Shown one piece after another: positions 27,831 to 36,028 of a stretch of 54,941 nt of DNA. The number at the start of each line of letters is the position of its first letter. Position 1 is the first letter of the stretch. Under the pieces are notes generated by a model. That model was not told the DNA's origin and did not search any database. It saw only the letters and a program-made list of their open reading frames with translations. The stretch is from Pseudomonadales bacterium (GTDB taxonomy: Bacteria; Pseudomonadota; Gammaproteobacteria; Pseudomonadales; Azotimanducaceae): positions 1 through 54,941 of the forward strand of contig JALZVT010000018.1 of NCBI GenBank assembly GCA_023300545.1, in the 5' to 3' direction. A program made the translations under genes and the position numbers.

Positions 27831-28048
27831 GGGGAAATTGTGGCCCGGGCGTTGTGGGCGCGGGCTCGATATGTATTGTTACCTAAAGTAACGCTCGGTG
27901 CAACCATGGGTAACACTTAATTGAGCTGATTGTCGGATTAACACACTGGGAAGAGTGTTGGGGGTCCCAGAGGCTTGGCGTAGCGCAGCGGATAGCGCAC
28001 ACTATCGCCTTAGTGCCCATTCTTGCTGGGGCTGCGGTTGTTTTTGAT

Positions 28049-28062
28049 AGATCCATGGATCT
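28049..28062. promoter_or_regulatory. 14-bp palindrome ahead of the rhamnosidase gene
   Basis: AGATCCATGGATCT is a perfect palindrome 77 bases before the rhamnosidase ATG. It is a candidate operator for a dimeric sugar-responsive regulator; no regulator gene is nearby. Confidence 0.3.
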
Positions 28063-28139
28063 GTCGAGCGACCTGTAAGAAGCGTTTTTACGCGTTGAAA
28101 CGGGCCAAGTATCGCCCGCTGAACCTGAAGGGGGAGTGA

Positions 28140-30899
28140 ATGCTGGCAGCGCCAGAACGATTGCGTTGCGAATATTTGCGTAACCCGCTGGGTGTGGATG
28201 CTCTTCGACCTCGTTTGTCCTGGTGGCCGAACGACGATCGTCCCGCGGAAGTGCAAACTGCTTACCAAATTATTGCAGCCGATAGCGTGGATTCGTTGCG
28301 GCTTGCCTGTGCCGCTGCGGTCACGGTCAACGGCGTCACAGGCCCCGTACTCTGGGACTCTGGTCGGGTAGATAGTGCGCAGACGGTAAATATCAACTAC
28401 GGCGGTCTGCCTTTGCGCTCGACCCAGCGCATCTATTGGGCGGTGCGCAGCTTTGACAGTGATGGCGAGGCGAGTGCCTTTAGCGAAGCTGGCTGGTTTG
28501 AAACGGGCCTCATTGACGAGCGTTGGAGTGCTAGCTGGATAGGCACGCCCTTACAGGGCTCCAAAGATCGTAGTGCGGCAGTCCCCGCCCTGCGTCGAGC
28601 GTTTGAGCTTCCAACGGATGACCCTGTTACCAAAGCCAGGCTCTACATAACGGCACTAGGCGTCTATCGTGGATTCTTGAATGGTGAGCGGGTAGGGCAT
28701 GACGAGCTTGCCCCGGGGTGGACCGACTACGACCAACGACTGCACTATCAGATTCACGATGTGCACCAGCAGTTGTTGCCAGGTAAGAACGCGCTTGGCG
28801 CGTTGTTGGGTGACGGTTGGTACGCCGGTGGTGTTGGGCTTGCTGGCCGACAGTGTTATGGCGATCGCCCCGCTTTGCTTGCCCAGTTGGAGATTGAACT
28901 CGAAAGCGGCGACACACTGCAGATCGTGACTGATGGCGAATGGCATTGGCATGCGAGCGAAATCTTAGGTAGTGATTTGCTTGATGGCGAGAGCGTAGAT
29001 GGCCGGCAACGGCTTGGCGACTGGAGCTCGCCGACCTACCCAGCTGCTGATTGGCAGGCGGCAGAGAGTTTGCGCATAACAACGCCGCAACTCAGTTTGA
29101 GTCCTGCCCCCGCCTTACGGGTTATGCGCGAGCTCAAGCCAGTAGCCGAGCCTGTCCGTCGTCGCAGCGGCTTTGATCGAGAACGCTGGATTTATGATTT
29201 TGGTCAGAATTTCACCGGTCGCGTCAGTCTGCGAGTGAAGGCGCCGGCCGGAACCTTGTTGCGCCTGCGCTATGGCGAGCGCCTGACAACCTCCGGCGAG
29301 CTGTACACCGATAACTTGCGTGATGCTCGGGCCACCGACTACTACACCTGCGTGGGCAACCCCTCTGGTGAACTGTTCGAACCGGTGTTCACGCTACACG
29401 GTTTTGAGTACGTCGAAATCAGCGGTCGTTTTGCACGCGATGCGATTGTGTCTATCAAGGCGCAGGTTATCGCGGCTGATCTCGAAACTACTGGCGAATT
29501 TTCCTGTGATCACCTCTTGATCAACCGCCTGCAAGACAATATCGCATGGAGTCAGCGCAGCAGCTTTCACAGCGTGCCGGCCGATGCCCCGCAGCGTGAT
29601 GAGCGACTAGCCTGGACGGGGCCCGTGCAGGCGTTTGCGCGCACCGGTGCATTCAATATGGACACCGCTGGTTTTTTCAATAAATGGCTTGCAGACATCT
29701 CTGACGCCCAACGTAGTGACGGGGCATTGCCGCCAGTAGCGCCTTTACCACCCGGCCTTGATGCGCTCGATATTGATGGCGGCGCAGGTTGGTCTGATGC
29801 CTATCTGATTTGCGCCTGGACCCAGTATCGCTGTTTTAACGACAAGCGCTTGTTGGCGAGGCACTTCGACAACATGAAGCTGATGGTTCGGCGGATGGAA
29901 AAAACGTCGTCGCAGTATATTCGTGACGACAGTCGCCATGCTGATAGTGGCGGCTATGGTGACTGGCTTGCCGCTGATGCTGGTCTGCATCGTTATGCAG
30001 ACACGCGCCATGGAGCAACGCCTCCGGAGCTTATCGGCACCGCTTTTTTTTGCTACAGCGCGCGTTTGCTCGCCCGCATTGCTGGCGTGCTTGGCAACCT
30101 ATCGGATCTTGAGCGTTTCGAGAAACTGGCTAATGATGTTCGCGCGGCGTTTCGCAAACGGTTTGTAACTCCCGACGGTCAGTTGGTTAGCGCTACCCAA
30201 ACTGCGCTCGTGTTATCACTGCATTTTGGGCTGCTCGAGCGCACCGAACGTAAGCGTGCATTGGACATGCTGGTGAGCGATATCGAGGCGCGTAACACGC
30301 ACCTGTCAACGGGCGTGCTGGGTACGCCCTTTTTGTTGCATGTGCTTGCTGCTGGTGGGCAACTCGCGCTGGCTTATGAACTGTTGTTGCAAACCTCAGC
30401 GCCGAGCTGGCTGTATCCGGTGACTCAGGGGGCGACAAGCATTTGGGAGCGCTGGGACAGTTGGACGAGTGAGGCAGGGTTTCAAGACCCCGCTATGAAC
30501 AGTTTCAATCAAACCGCACTGGGTAGTGTGGGCGAGTGGCTCTATCAAACCGTTGCTGGTCTTGATTTGAATCCTGATCTCGCGCCGGGACAGAATGCTT
30601 ATCGGCACGCGCACATCGAGCCGCAGCCACCCGTTGGTAAAGATTTTCCTGCAGGCGCGCCACTGCATTATGCCGAGGCAAGTCTCGCAACCGTACACGG
30701 GCGCTTTGCCAGTCGTTGGGAAATTGTCGACGAGCGCTTTTTGCTGGTTGTAACTGTCCCCGCGAACTGTTCGGCTACGGTAGTGTTGCCAAACGGCCGC
30801 AGCGATGATGTGCGGGCAGGCACTCACGAATTTGAAGTGCAACTCGAGCGTGATGTGCACATACCGGTACTCGATCTCGCGCGACAAGTATCGCCTTGA
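28140..30899 (+). CDS. Alpha-L-rhamnosidase, GH78 family
   Basis: A 919-residue cytoplasmic glycosidase with the multi-domain layout of bacterial GH78 enzymes: N-terminal beta domains (LRCEYLRNPLGVDALRPRLSW, WSASWIG), jelly-roll domains with LYITALGVYRGFLNG and LLGDGWYAGGVG, and an (alpha/alpha)6 catalytic barrel. The catalytic region reads DAPQRDERLAWTGP (D482, D487, E488, W492, P495) and the later TSIWERWDSW holds the candidate general base E770. GH78 enzymes normally have WTGD; here the Asp is replaced by Pro at 495. No signal peptide. The strong site GGGGGAG precedes the ATG. The nitrile hydratase beta gene begins 41 bases downstream. It probably removes rhamnose from a glycoside taken into the cell. 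Confidence 0.93.
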   Translation: MLAAPERLRCEYLRNPLGVDALRPRLSWWPNDDRPAEVQTAYQIIAADSVDSLRLACAAAVTVNGVTGPVLWDSGRVDSAQTVNINYGGLPLRSTQRIYWAVRSFDSDGEASAFSEAGWFETGLIDERWSASWIGTPLQGSKDRSAAVPALRRAFELPTDDPVTKARLYITALGVYRGFLNGERVGHDELAPGWTDYDQRLHYQIHDVHQQLLPGKNALGALLGDGWYAGGVGLAGRQCYGDRPALLAQLEIELESGDTLQIVTDGEWHWHASEILGSDLLDGESVDGRQRLGDWSSPTYPAADWQAAESLRITTPQLSLSPAPALRVMRELKPVAEPVRRRSGFDRERWIYDFGQNFTGRVSLRVKAPAGTLLRLRYGERLTTSGELYTDNLRDARATDYYTCVGNPSGELFEPVFTLHGFEYVEISGRFARDAIVSIKAQVIAADLETTGEFSCDHLLINRLQDNIAWSQRSSFHSVPADAPQRDERLAWTGPVQAFARTGAFNMDTAGFFNKWLADISDAQRSDGALPPVAPLPPGLDALDIDGGAGWSDAYLICAWTQYRCFNDKRLLARHFDNMKLMVRRMEKTSSQYIRDDSRHADSGGYGDWLAADAGLHRYADTRHGATPPELIGTAFFCYSARLLARIAGVLGNLSDLERFEKLANDVRAAFRKRFVTPDGQLVSATQTALVLSLHFGLLERTERKRALDMLVSDIEARNTHLSTGVLGTPFLLHVLAAGGQLALAYELLLQTSAPSWLYPVTQGATSIWERWDSWTSEAGFQDPAMNSFNQTALGSVGEWLYQTVAGLDLNPDLAPGQNAYRHAHIEPQPPVGKDFPAGAPLHYAEASLATVHGRFASRWEIVDERFLLVVTVPANCSATVVLPNGRSDDVRAGTHEFEVQLERDVHIPVLDLARQVSP

Positions 30900-30940
30900 T
30901 AGAGAGTGGCGTCCCTCCTGATCGACAAAGGGCATAGCGA

Positions 30941-31699
30941 ATGACACAGCGAGCACCAAGCCGTCAGTCGCCTCACGATGTTGGGGGGAAGCCCGGGTAC
31001 GGCGCTCCAAAGGTCGACCCCGCTGCGCCAGTGTTTGCTGCACGTTGGGAAGCCGCCGTGTTTGCCATGATGCGGTGCCTTGGTGCTCAGGGTGTGATGA
31101 AAAATACTGACCAGTTTCGCCATGCTGTTGAGCGTGTTGATGCTCGTGCCTACTACGCTCACGGGTATTACGGTCGCTGGTTGGGTGGATTGGAAACGTT
31201 ATTGCTTGAAGCCGACGCACTCAAGCGCGACGCACTCGATGATCGTGTTGGTGATTTTGCGCGACAACTTGGTGCGAGTGAGGCAGAGGTTGCCGAACTA
31301 GTCGCTGAACATAATGTGGCGAGCCGGCCGCGTTCTGCACAGGCCGAGCGACTGAGTGCAAGTCTTAATGCGGGGAGCAGCGTTCGGTATCTGGCCGCCC
31401 CCGGGCTTTATGAAATCGGCCAGCAGGTCCGCACCTGCGAGTTAGCTGAGCTTTCAGCTGCCACTTCGGATATTCGTCACACGCGACTGCCAGAATATGC
31501 GACTGGCGTCGTGGGAGAGGTTGTGGCTTGGCATCGCGGTTGGGTGTTGCCCGACACCAATGCGCACGGCGATGGCGAGCAACCCTGTCACCTGTACACG
31601 GTACGATTTACTGCCCAGGCGCTGTATGGAGATTCTGCTGAAGCGTCTGTGCAGGTGCATCTCGATTTGTTCGAGCCCTATTTGTCAGCCACTGTCTAA
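30941..31699 (+). CDS. nthB: Nitrile hydratase subunit beta
   Basis: The beta subunit of nitrile hydratase, which hydrates nitriles to amides in the cytoplasm. The 252-residue protein has the N-terminal family pattern HDVGGKPGYGAP, FAARWEAAVFAMM, the DQFRHAVERVDARAYYAHGYYGRWLGGLE helices and a C-terminal barrel (ATGVVGEVVAWHRGWVLPD, LYTVRFTAQALYG). Beta-first order, as here, is typical of cobalt enzymes; iron enzymes are usually alpha-first. AAAGGG stands 8 bases before the ATG. Ten bases separate it from the alpha gene. Confidence 0.94.
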   Translation: MTQRAPSRQSPHDVGGKPGYGAPKVDPAAPVFAARWEAAVFAMMRCLGAQGVMKNTDQFRHAVERVDARAYYAHGYYGRWLGGLETLLLEADALKRDALDDRVGDFARQLGASEAEVAELVAEHNVASRPRSAQAERLSASLNAGSSVRYLAAPGLYEIGQQVRTCELAELSAATSDIRHTRLPEYATGVVGEVVAWHRGWVLPDTNAHGDGEQPCHLYTVRFTAQALYGDSAEASVQVHLDLFEPYLSATV

Positions 31700-31708
31700 G
31701 AGCGCTTC

Positions 31709-32323
31709 ATGACTGAACCACATGATCACGACCATTCGCACAGCCATTCGCACGAACCACTGGATCCGGTCGCGTTACGGGCAGAAGCGCTAGAGTCGAT
31801 ACTGATTGAGCGCGGTTGGTTGAAAAGCGCTCAGGTTGATGACGTGATCGCCCGCTACAACGACCGAGTGGGGCCGATGAATGGTGCTCGAGTGGTGGCG
31901 CGGGCGTGGCGCGATGCACAATTCCGCGAGCATCTGCTAGCTGATGGCACTGACGCTATTTGCAGTTTTGGGTTTGATGGCGCTCAGGTTGAGAAGCTGG
32001 TAGTTGTTGAGAACACCGATAAGGTGCACAACATGGTGGTGTGCACACTGTGCTCTTGTTATCCCTGGGCTGTTCTTGGTTTGCCACCCAAGTGGTACAA
32101 AGAGCCGGAGTATCGTTCGCGAGCCGTACGTGAGCCACGTGCGCTGCTGGGTGATCTTGGTGTGCAGCTCAACTCAGAGATTGAAGTTCGTGTTTGGGAT
32201 TCGAGCGCTGAAGTTCGCTATATGGTGCTGCCGCAACCACCTGCTGGGGCGTTGCCTGAGGATGAGCAAGAGCTTGCAGAGCTGGTGAGTCGAGATTCCA
32301 TGATTGGGGTTGCGTTGTTATGA
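31709..32323 (+). CDS. nthA: Nitrile hydratase subunit alpha, cobalt type
   Basis: The catalytic alpha subunit, 204 residues. The metal centre is V-C112-T-L-C115-S-C117 (VVCTLCSCYPW); CTLCSC with Thr is the cobalt signature, CSLCSC being the iron one. Further family stretches are EPLDPVALRAEALESIL, WLGLPPKWYK-type GLPPKWYKEPEYRSR and VRVWDSSAEVRYMVLPQPP. The N-terminus carries an unusual run of alternating histidines (HDHDHSHSHSHE), a probable metal-binding or metal-loading segment. Its TGA overlaps the ATG of the accessory gene. Post-translational cysteine oxidation is expected from family knowledge. Confidence 0.95.
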   Translation: MTEPHDHDHSHSHSHEPLDPVALRAEALESILIERGWLKSAQVDDVIARYNDRVGPMNGARVVARAWRDAQFREHLLADGTDAICSFGFDGAQVEKLVVVENTDKVHNMVVCTLCSCYPWAVLGLPPKWYKEPEYRSRAVREPRALLGDLGVQLNSEIEVRVWDSSAEVRYMVLPQPPAGALPEDEQELAELVSRDSMIGVALL

Positions 32324-32655
32324 GTGCTGGGTCAAACACTCCGGATTGGGCCGCATTACCTGAAGCGATCGCGCCACCGCAGGCCAATGGCGAGCTGTTG
32401 TTTGATGCGCCATGGCAAGGTCGAGCGTTTGGTATGGTGCATTCGCTGGTCGATGCTGGGCAGTTCAGCTGGGATGAGTTCAGGGATCAGTTGATCATTG
32501 CTCTGGAACAGGGCGCAGTCGGAGCAGAGCGCTACTACGAGTGTTTTTTGCAGGCGCTCGAAATGACCTTGGTGGGTAGGGAGCTAGTGGGACAAGAGCT
32601 GGTAGATGCTCGCACGGCGGAGTTTGCGGCCAGACCCCATGGCCACGACCATTAG
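32320..32655 (+). CDS. Nitrile hydratase accessory protein (P14K/activator type)
   Basis: A 111-residue protein that in cobalt enzymes delivers metal and swaps with the alpha subunit (self-subunit swapping). The family pattern is LLFDAPWQGRAFGMVHSLVDAGQFSWDEFRDQLI, followed by GAERYYECFLQALEMTLV. It ends with HGHDH, another histidine cluster. Start overlaps the alpha stop in ATGA, so translation is coupled. It ends 33 bases before the convergent mnmH stop. No amidase gene is adjacent, so where the amide product goes is open. Confidence 0.9.
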   Translation: MSAGSNTPDWAALPEAIAPPQANGELLFDAPWQGRAFGMVHSLVDAGQFSWDEFRDQLIIALEQGAVGAERYYECFLQALEMTLVGRELVGQELVDARTAEFAARPHGHDH

Positions 32656-32688
32656 CGCGGGAGACAAATCTGGGTTTCGCTGGCCGGG

Positions 32689-33741
32689 TTAAGCCGTGGT
32701 TGACCGTACGTAGTCAATAATTTCCTCTGCACTCCCACGAACCTTAATGCGTGCCGTTTTCTTGGTTAGCTGATAGTCGTACATCGGGTCATAGTAAGAA
32801 TCCAAGAGCCCTTTGATCCAGCTGCGATGTGTATCTTCCGAGCCGGTTGTAAAGGCATCAGCAACCATAGCTTGTAACTCATCAGAGCGAGCACCGCCTA
32901 AGCGTCGCTTGATGCGCCTCAACGCATCGAGATATTGCCCGGCAAGTGCAGTACTGGTCGTATTGCGGCCGACGTATTCCGAGAAAATATGCGCAACGCG
33001 AACTTCTTGATCGATCTCAAGTTGTGCAAGCGGCGTTTGTTGCATGCGGGCATGCCAGTCGCGGGGTAGCCCGAGTCTGCCAATGGTTGAGCCTTCGTCT
33101 TCCAGCACTACAATTGGCGCGCTGTGCCGCAAGCTCGTCTGTGCGAGGGTGTTTTCGAAATCAACCGGAGTGGGTTGTCCTTCGGGATAGCCGCCGAATG
33201 CGGAACCTCGATGGTGGGCGTGACCTTCCAAATCGATGGCACCCGGCACGTGATCGAGCACAACAGTTTTTCCAGAGCCCGTTCGCCCGCCAATCAGCAG
33301 CCAGGGTTTTTCTGCTTTGGCAAACTCCGAGAGCTGTGTGAGACAAAACCTGCGCATGGCTTTAAAACCATCGGTGATCAAGGGGACCGTCACGCCGTTG
33401 TCGGCAAGCCACTGCTGGGCGATGTGTGAGCGCTGGCCACCGCGCCAGCACATCACAGCGCTGGTTTCCGGGTGCTGTTGAATCTCGGCGAGCCAGCTAT
33501 TGATGCGTTGCTGTCGTAGCTCACCGCTGACAATTTTGTGGCCAAGCGCAGTCGCTGCTTCTGGGCCATTGCTCTTGTAGCATATGCCGATACGTTGGCG
33601 TTCGTCATTCGTCAGAATGGGGGCGTTGACCGCGCCAGGCAGTGAGCCTTGCTCAAACTCAGTTTCGGCGCGTACGTCGATGTAGTGCGTGGTGTCACGC
33701 AGAAGTTGCGCGTAGTCAATCGTTGCAGGAAGGGTGCTCAC
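32689..33741 (-). CDS. mnmH: tRNA 2-selenouridine synthase
   Basis: Also called SelU. It replaces the sulfur of 2-thiouridine at the wobble position of tRNAs for Lys, Glu and Gln with selenium from selenophosphate, through a geranylated intermediate. The 350-residue protein has an N-terminal rhodanese domain with the active cysteine C98 (MCWRGGQRS) and a P-loop GGRTGSGKT (151-159), then LEGHAHHRGSAFG and the family C-terminus. It is downstream of the Sel1-repeat lipoprotein gene on the minus strand with a 6-base gap, so they form an operon. It depends on SelD elsewhere in the genome; it shows the organism uses selenium. Confidence 0.96.
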   Translation of the reverse strand: MSTLPATIDYAQLLRDTTHYIDVRAETEFEQGSLPGAVNAPILTNDERQRIGICYKSNGPEAATALGHKIVSGELRQQRINSWLAEIQQHPETSAVMCWRGGQRSHIAQQWLADNGVTVPLITDGFKAMRRFCLTQLSEFAKAEKPWLLIGGRTGSGKTVVLDHVPGAIDLEGHAHHRGSAFGGYPEGQPTPVDFENTLAQTSLRHSAPIVVLEDEGSTIGRLGLPRDWHARMQQTPLAQLEIDQEVRVAHIFSEYVGRNTTSTALAGQYLDALRRIKRRLGGARSDELQAMVADAFTTGSEDTHRSWIKGLLDSYYDPMYDYQLTKKTARIKVRGSAEEIIDYVRSTTA

Positions 33742-33747
33742 CCGGCG

Positions 33748-35463
33748 CTAGGGCACAGGATCTGTGATGGTGCCTTGTTCAGAGAACAACTTAAGGTGTC
33801 GGTTTAGCTCTTCGAGGTCGCCGTCTTGCTGGAGTTCTGTCGCCGCTGCGATCGCTTCTTTCTGCAGTGTCACGGCGTCACTGAACTTGCCATTAGCAGC
33901 GTGAGCCGCAGCCCAGGTATCGAGGTAAGCGGGGTTTGTTCGAGCCTCGCCGTCTGCATTCATCATGCGATCCATGATCTTCAGTGCGTAACTGGCGCTG
34001 CGCAGCTTTGGCAGGTTGGTGACGGTCAGAGTCCAGGCGACTTCATTGACAATGTTGGGGCTGTTTTCGGAAGTTGATACGGCTGATTTAAACCAGCTGA
34101 GCGCGCGGCGGAAATTTTGCTCGACGCCTACACCCTTGGCGTTCAGGTTGCCCAGCAGGAGCATGGCTTCTGGATCGTCGTTCTCCGCAAGCTCAAGCAG
34201 CCAGTCATAGGCGTTGCTGTTAAAGGTTCGATCGTTGCGTGGATCGTACAGGAAGCGGGCGTATTGCATGCGCGAACGGCGCCCACCGTCTTCGGCGGCG
34301 ACATGGAAAAACTGCTCGGCGCGGTCGATGTCTTTGTCGACTATCTCACCTCGGTAATGCATGTGGGCGAGTAACAGTGAAGCGCTAACGTTGTTAATGG
34401 CTGAGGCCTGCTCAAGCAGTGCCACACCCGATGCTTTGTTGTCGTCGCCAAACTCGCCCGACAAATAGATTGAGCCCAGTGCAAACATCGCTTCGTCTGA
34501 GCCGAGGGCTATCGCGTGGGTGTACTCGTCGAGCATTTTCTCGCGGAACTCTTCGCGTTCGTTACCTTCAGCCGACTGAGCTTTGCTCCAATAGGCGCGG
34601 GCCAGCATTAGGTTGGCAATAAGGTTGCCGCGCTGATTTGCAGCCTTTAACCAATCAATAGCGTCGTCGGTTCGGTTCTCAGAGGCCATGTACGTACCAA
34701 TGAATGCCTGTGCGGCGGTGTCGCCCTTGGAGCCGAGATAGGTGATAAGGTCGATAGGCGCAAATTCCCGGTCACGGCTGCTGTCAGCAAGTTCTGACTT
34801 TGCCGCACGAAAAGCATCAGAAAGATCAAAATAGAGACTTTTAAGTCGAGCGGGATCTACTTTGTTGCGTTCGCCTTCGTTGAGTGTGCGGGAGCTAGTG
34901 AGCAGCACAAACGGGTGTGTTTCTCGGGTGTGGTACATCGAACCGATGAGTTCGAGATCGCGGCTTAGCAAATAGGCCTCGGCCTCAGCTGCTGAGTACA
35001 CACGGTAGGGATCGGTGACTGAACCGTCGCTGGTCTCGATCAGCGCCTGTAATTGCGCCAGCCAGTCTTCATGCACAGCGGCAGATTCTGTGCTCTCTAG
35101 GTGAGTGTAGAAGCGCTGTAGGGCGAGGTGACCGGTGAGACTGGCGTAGTTGCTCTCGAGAATGGCATTTCCAATCGCACCCAAACGCAGTGGCTGGTCA
35201 ACCATTAGGGCAAGCGCTTGACGTTCCAGTTCGATGATTTTGGTGAGCTCAGTCGAGGCATCGCTGCGCTCGATGAACGCGGTGCGCAATTGGCTCGCAG
35301 CAACCTGTTCACCGTCGTTGATGCTGGCGGCAAGCACCTCATAGGGCGGTATTGCTGCTGATTGGCAGCCGCCGAGGAGTGCGGTGAAAACGAGTACGCC
35401 GAGACCACGCTGAAGGTGGTTTGAGAACTTGATTTTAATTGCGAGTAGCCCGGTTACAACCAT
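33748..35463 (-). CDS. Sel1/TPR-repeat lipoprotein
   Basis: A 571-residue protein with a lipoprotein signal (LGVLVFTALLGGC, the cysteine being the lipid attachment site) and several Sel1-like repeats between about 240 and 450: GDTAAQAFIGTYMA, GSDEAMFALGSIYLSGEFG, NVSASLLLAHMHYRGEI, DDPEAMLLLGNLNAKGVGV. A TPR-like tail follows. It is likely anchored in the outer membrane and acts as a scaffold. Function unknown. The next gene in the operon is mnmH, 6 bases downstream; the two need not be linked in function. Confidence 0.82.
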   Translation of the reverse strand: MVVTGLLAIKIKFSNHLQRGLGVLVFTALLGGCQSAAIPPYEVLAASINDGEQVAASQLRTAFIERSDASTELTKIIELERQALALMVDQPLRLGAIGNAILESNYASLTGHLALQRFYTHLESTESAAVHEDWLAQLQALIETSDGSVTDPYRVYSAAEAEAYLLSRDLELIGSMYHTRETHPFVLLTSSRTLNEGERNKVDPARLKSLYFDLSDAFRAAKSELADSSRDREFAPIDLITYLGSKGDTAAQAFIGTYMASENRTDDAIDWLKAANQRGNLIANLMLARAYWSKAQSAEGNEREEFREKMLDEYTHAIALGSDEAMFALGSIYLSGEFGDDNKASGVALLEQASAINNVSASLLLAHMHYRGEIVDKDIDRAEQFFHVAAEDGGRRSRMQYARFLYDPRNDRTFNSNAYDWLLELAENDDPEAMLLLGNLNAKGVGVEQNFRRALSWFKSAVSTSENSPNIVNEVAWTLTVTNLPKLRSASYALKIMDRMMNADGEARTNPAYLDTWAAAHAANGKFSDAVTLQKEAIAAATELQQDGDLEELNRHLKLFSEQGTITDPVP

Positions 35464-35610
35464 GGTTGAGTCAGAACACCAAATGCCGTTGTGGTTCCCT
35501 CAGTCTATCAGTAGCGAGCCCAAGAGCGGCGGACCTGTGCAGCAAACCGCCGCTTTGTCTATCAAAGGCTCGTTTCCTGACAGTGAGGCTAAATGGGGCT
35601 TTTAGTCTGC

Positions 35611-35874
35611 TCAGGTGGCGCGGGTTTTGGTCTGACCGCAGCGACGACAGCGCTTGATTGTGATCAGCTTGCCCGCTTTCACGTCAAACTGCTTCCGCTG
35701 GTCGATTTGCCACTTGTGGAACCCGCTTGCACAAAGCGTCGTGCCTTTGGCCTTCTCTTGCAGAATCCTGCCTTTGGCCTTTTTGCGCTTGGCTGGCGTA
35801 CTCAGATCGACCACGTTGCCTTCAGCTGGCGGTTTTGCGGGTTTTTTCGCGTCTGGGTCGTCCGGAGTAGTCAT
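35611..35874 (-). CDS. Small zinc-ribbon-like protein
   Basis: An 87-residue protein with a Lys/Pro-rich disordered N-terminus (residues 1-40) and a compact C-terminal domain with C48, H53, C76 and C79 in TLCASGFHKW and KRCRRCGQTK, spaced like a zinc ribbon. No membrane segment. It is similar to short basic proteins found in gammaproteobacteria that I cannot name with certainty. The gene is isolated between the lipoprotein and Hsp70 genes. A nucleic-acid or ribosome-related role is only a guess. Confidence 0.6.
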   Translation of the reverse strand: MTTPDDPDAKKPAKPPAEGNVVDLSTPAKRKKAKGRILQEKAKGTTLCASGFHKWQIDQRKQFDVKAGKLITIKRCRRCGQTKTRAT

Positions 35875-36028
35875 CCCCCAAGTGTAGAGGGAGCCTGTCT
35901 GGTTGGATACCTGACTCAGCCGTGGAGAAATGGCCGCAGGTTCCCTAAAATCAGCTCCCTTTTTTGTGGTGGTCCCGGTGGGGCGCGCTGCGGTGACGCA
36001 TGGAAGTGATTAGCAAGATGGGCAAGCA

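Larger units (their letters stand above)
27637..28139. other. 503-base intergenic region with hairpins and a palindrome
   Basis: No protein gene is supported here. It contains a minus-strand terminator at 27736-27767, a 13-bp inverted repeat at 27785-27830, a tRNA-like stretch at 27981-28015 and the palindrome AGATCCATGGATCT at 28049-28062 ahead of the rhamnosidase gene. It separates the catabolic block from the rhamnosidase/nitrile hydratase operon. Confidence 0.6.

Noticed and set aside
30396-31220. A 274-codon minus-strand open frame over the rhamnosidase 3' end and nitrile hydratase beta gene
   Set aside because: It is antisense to two clear genes and has no family-like features; G+C-rich genes give long antisense frames.
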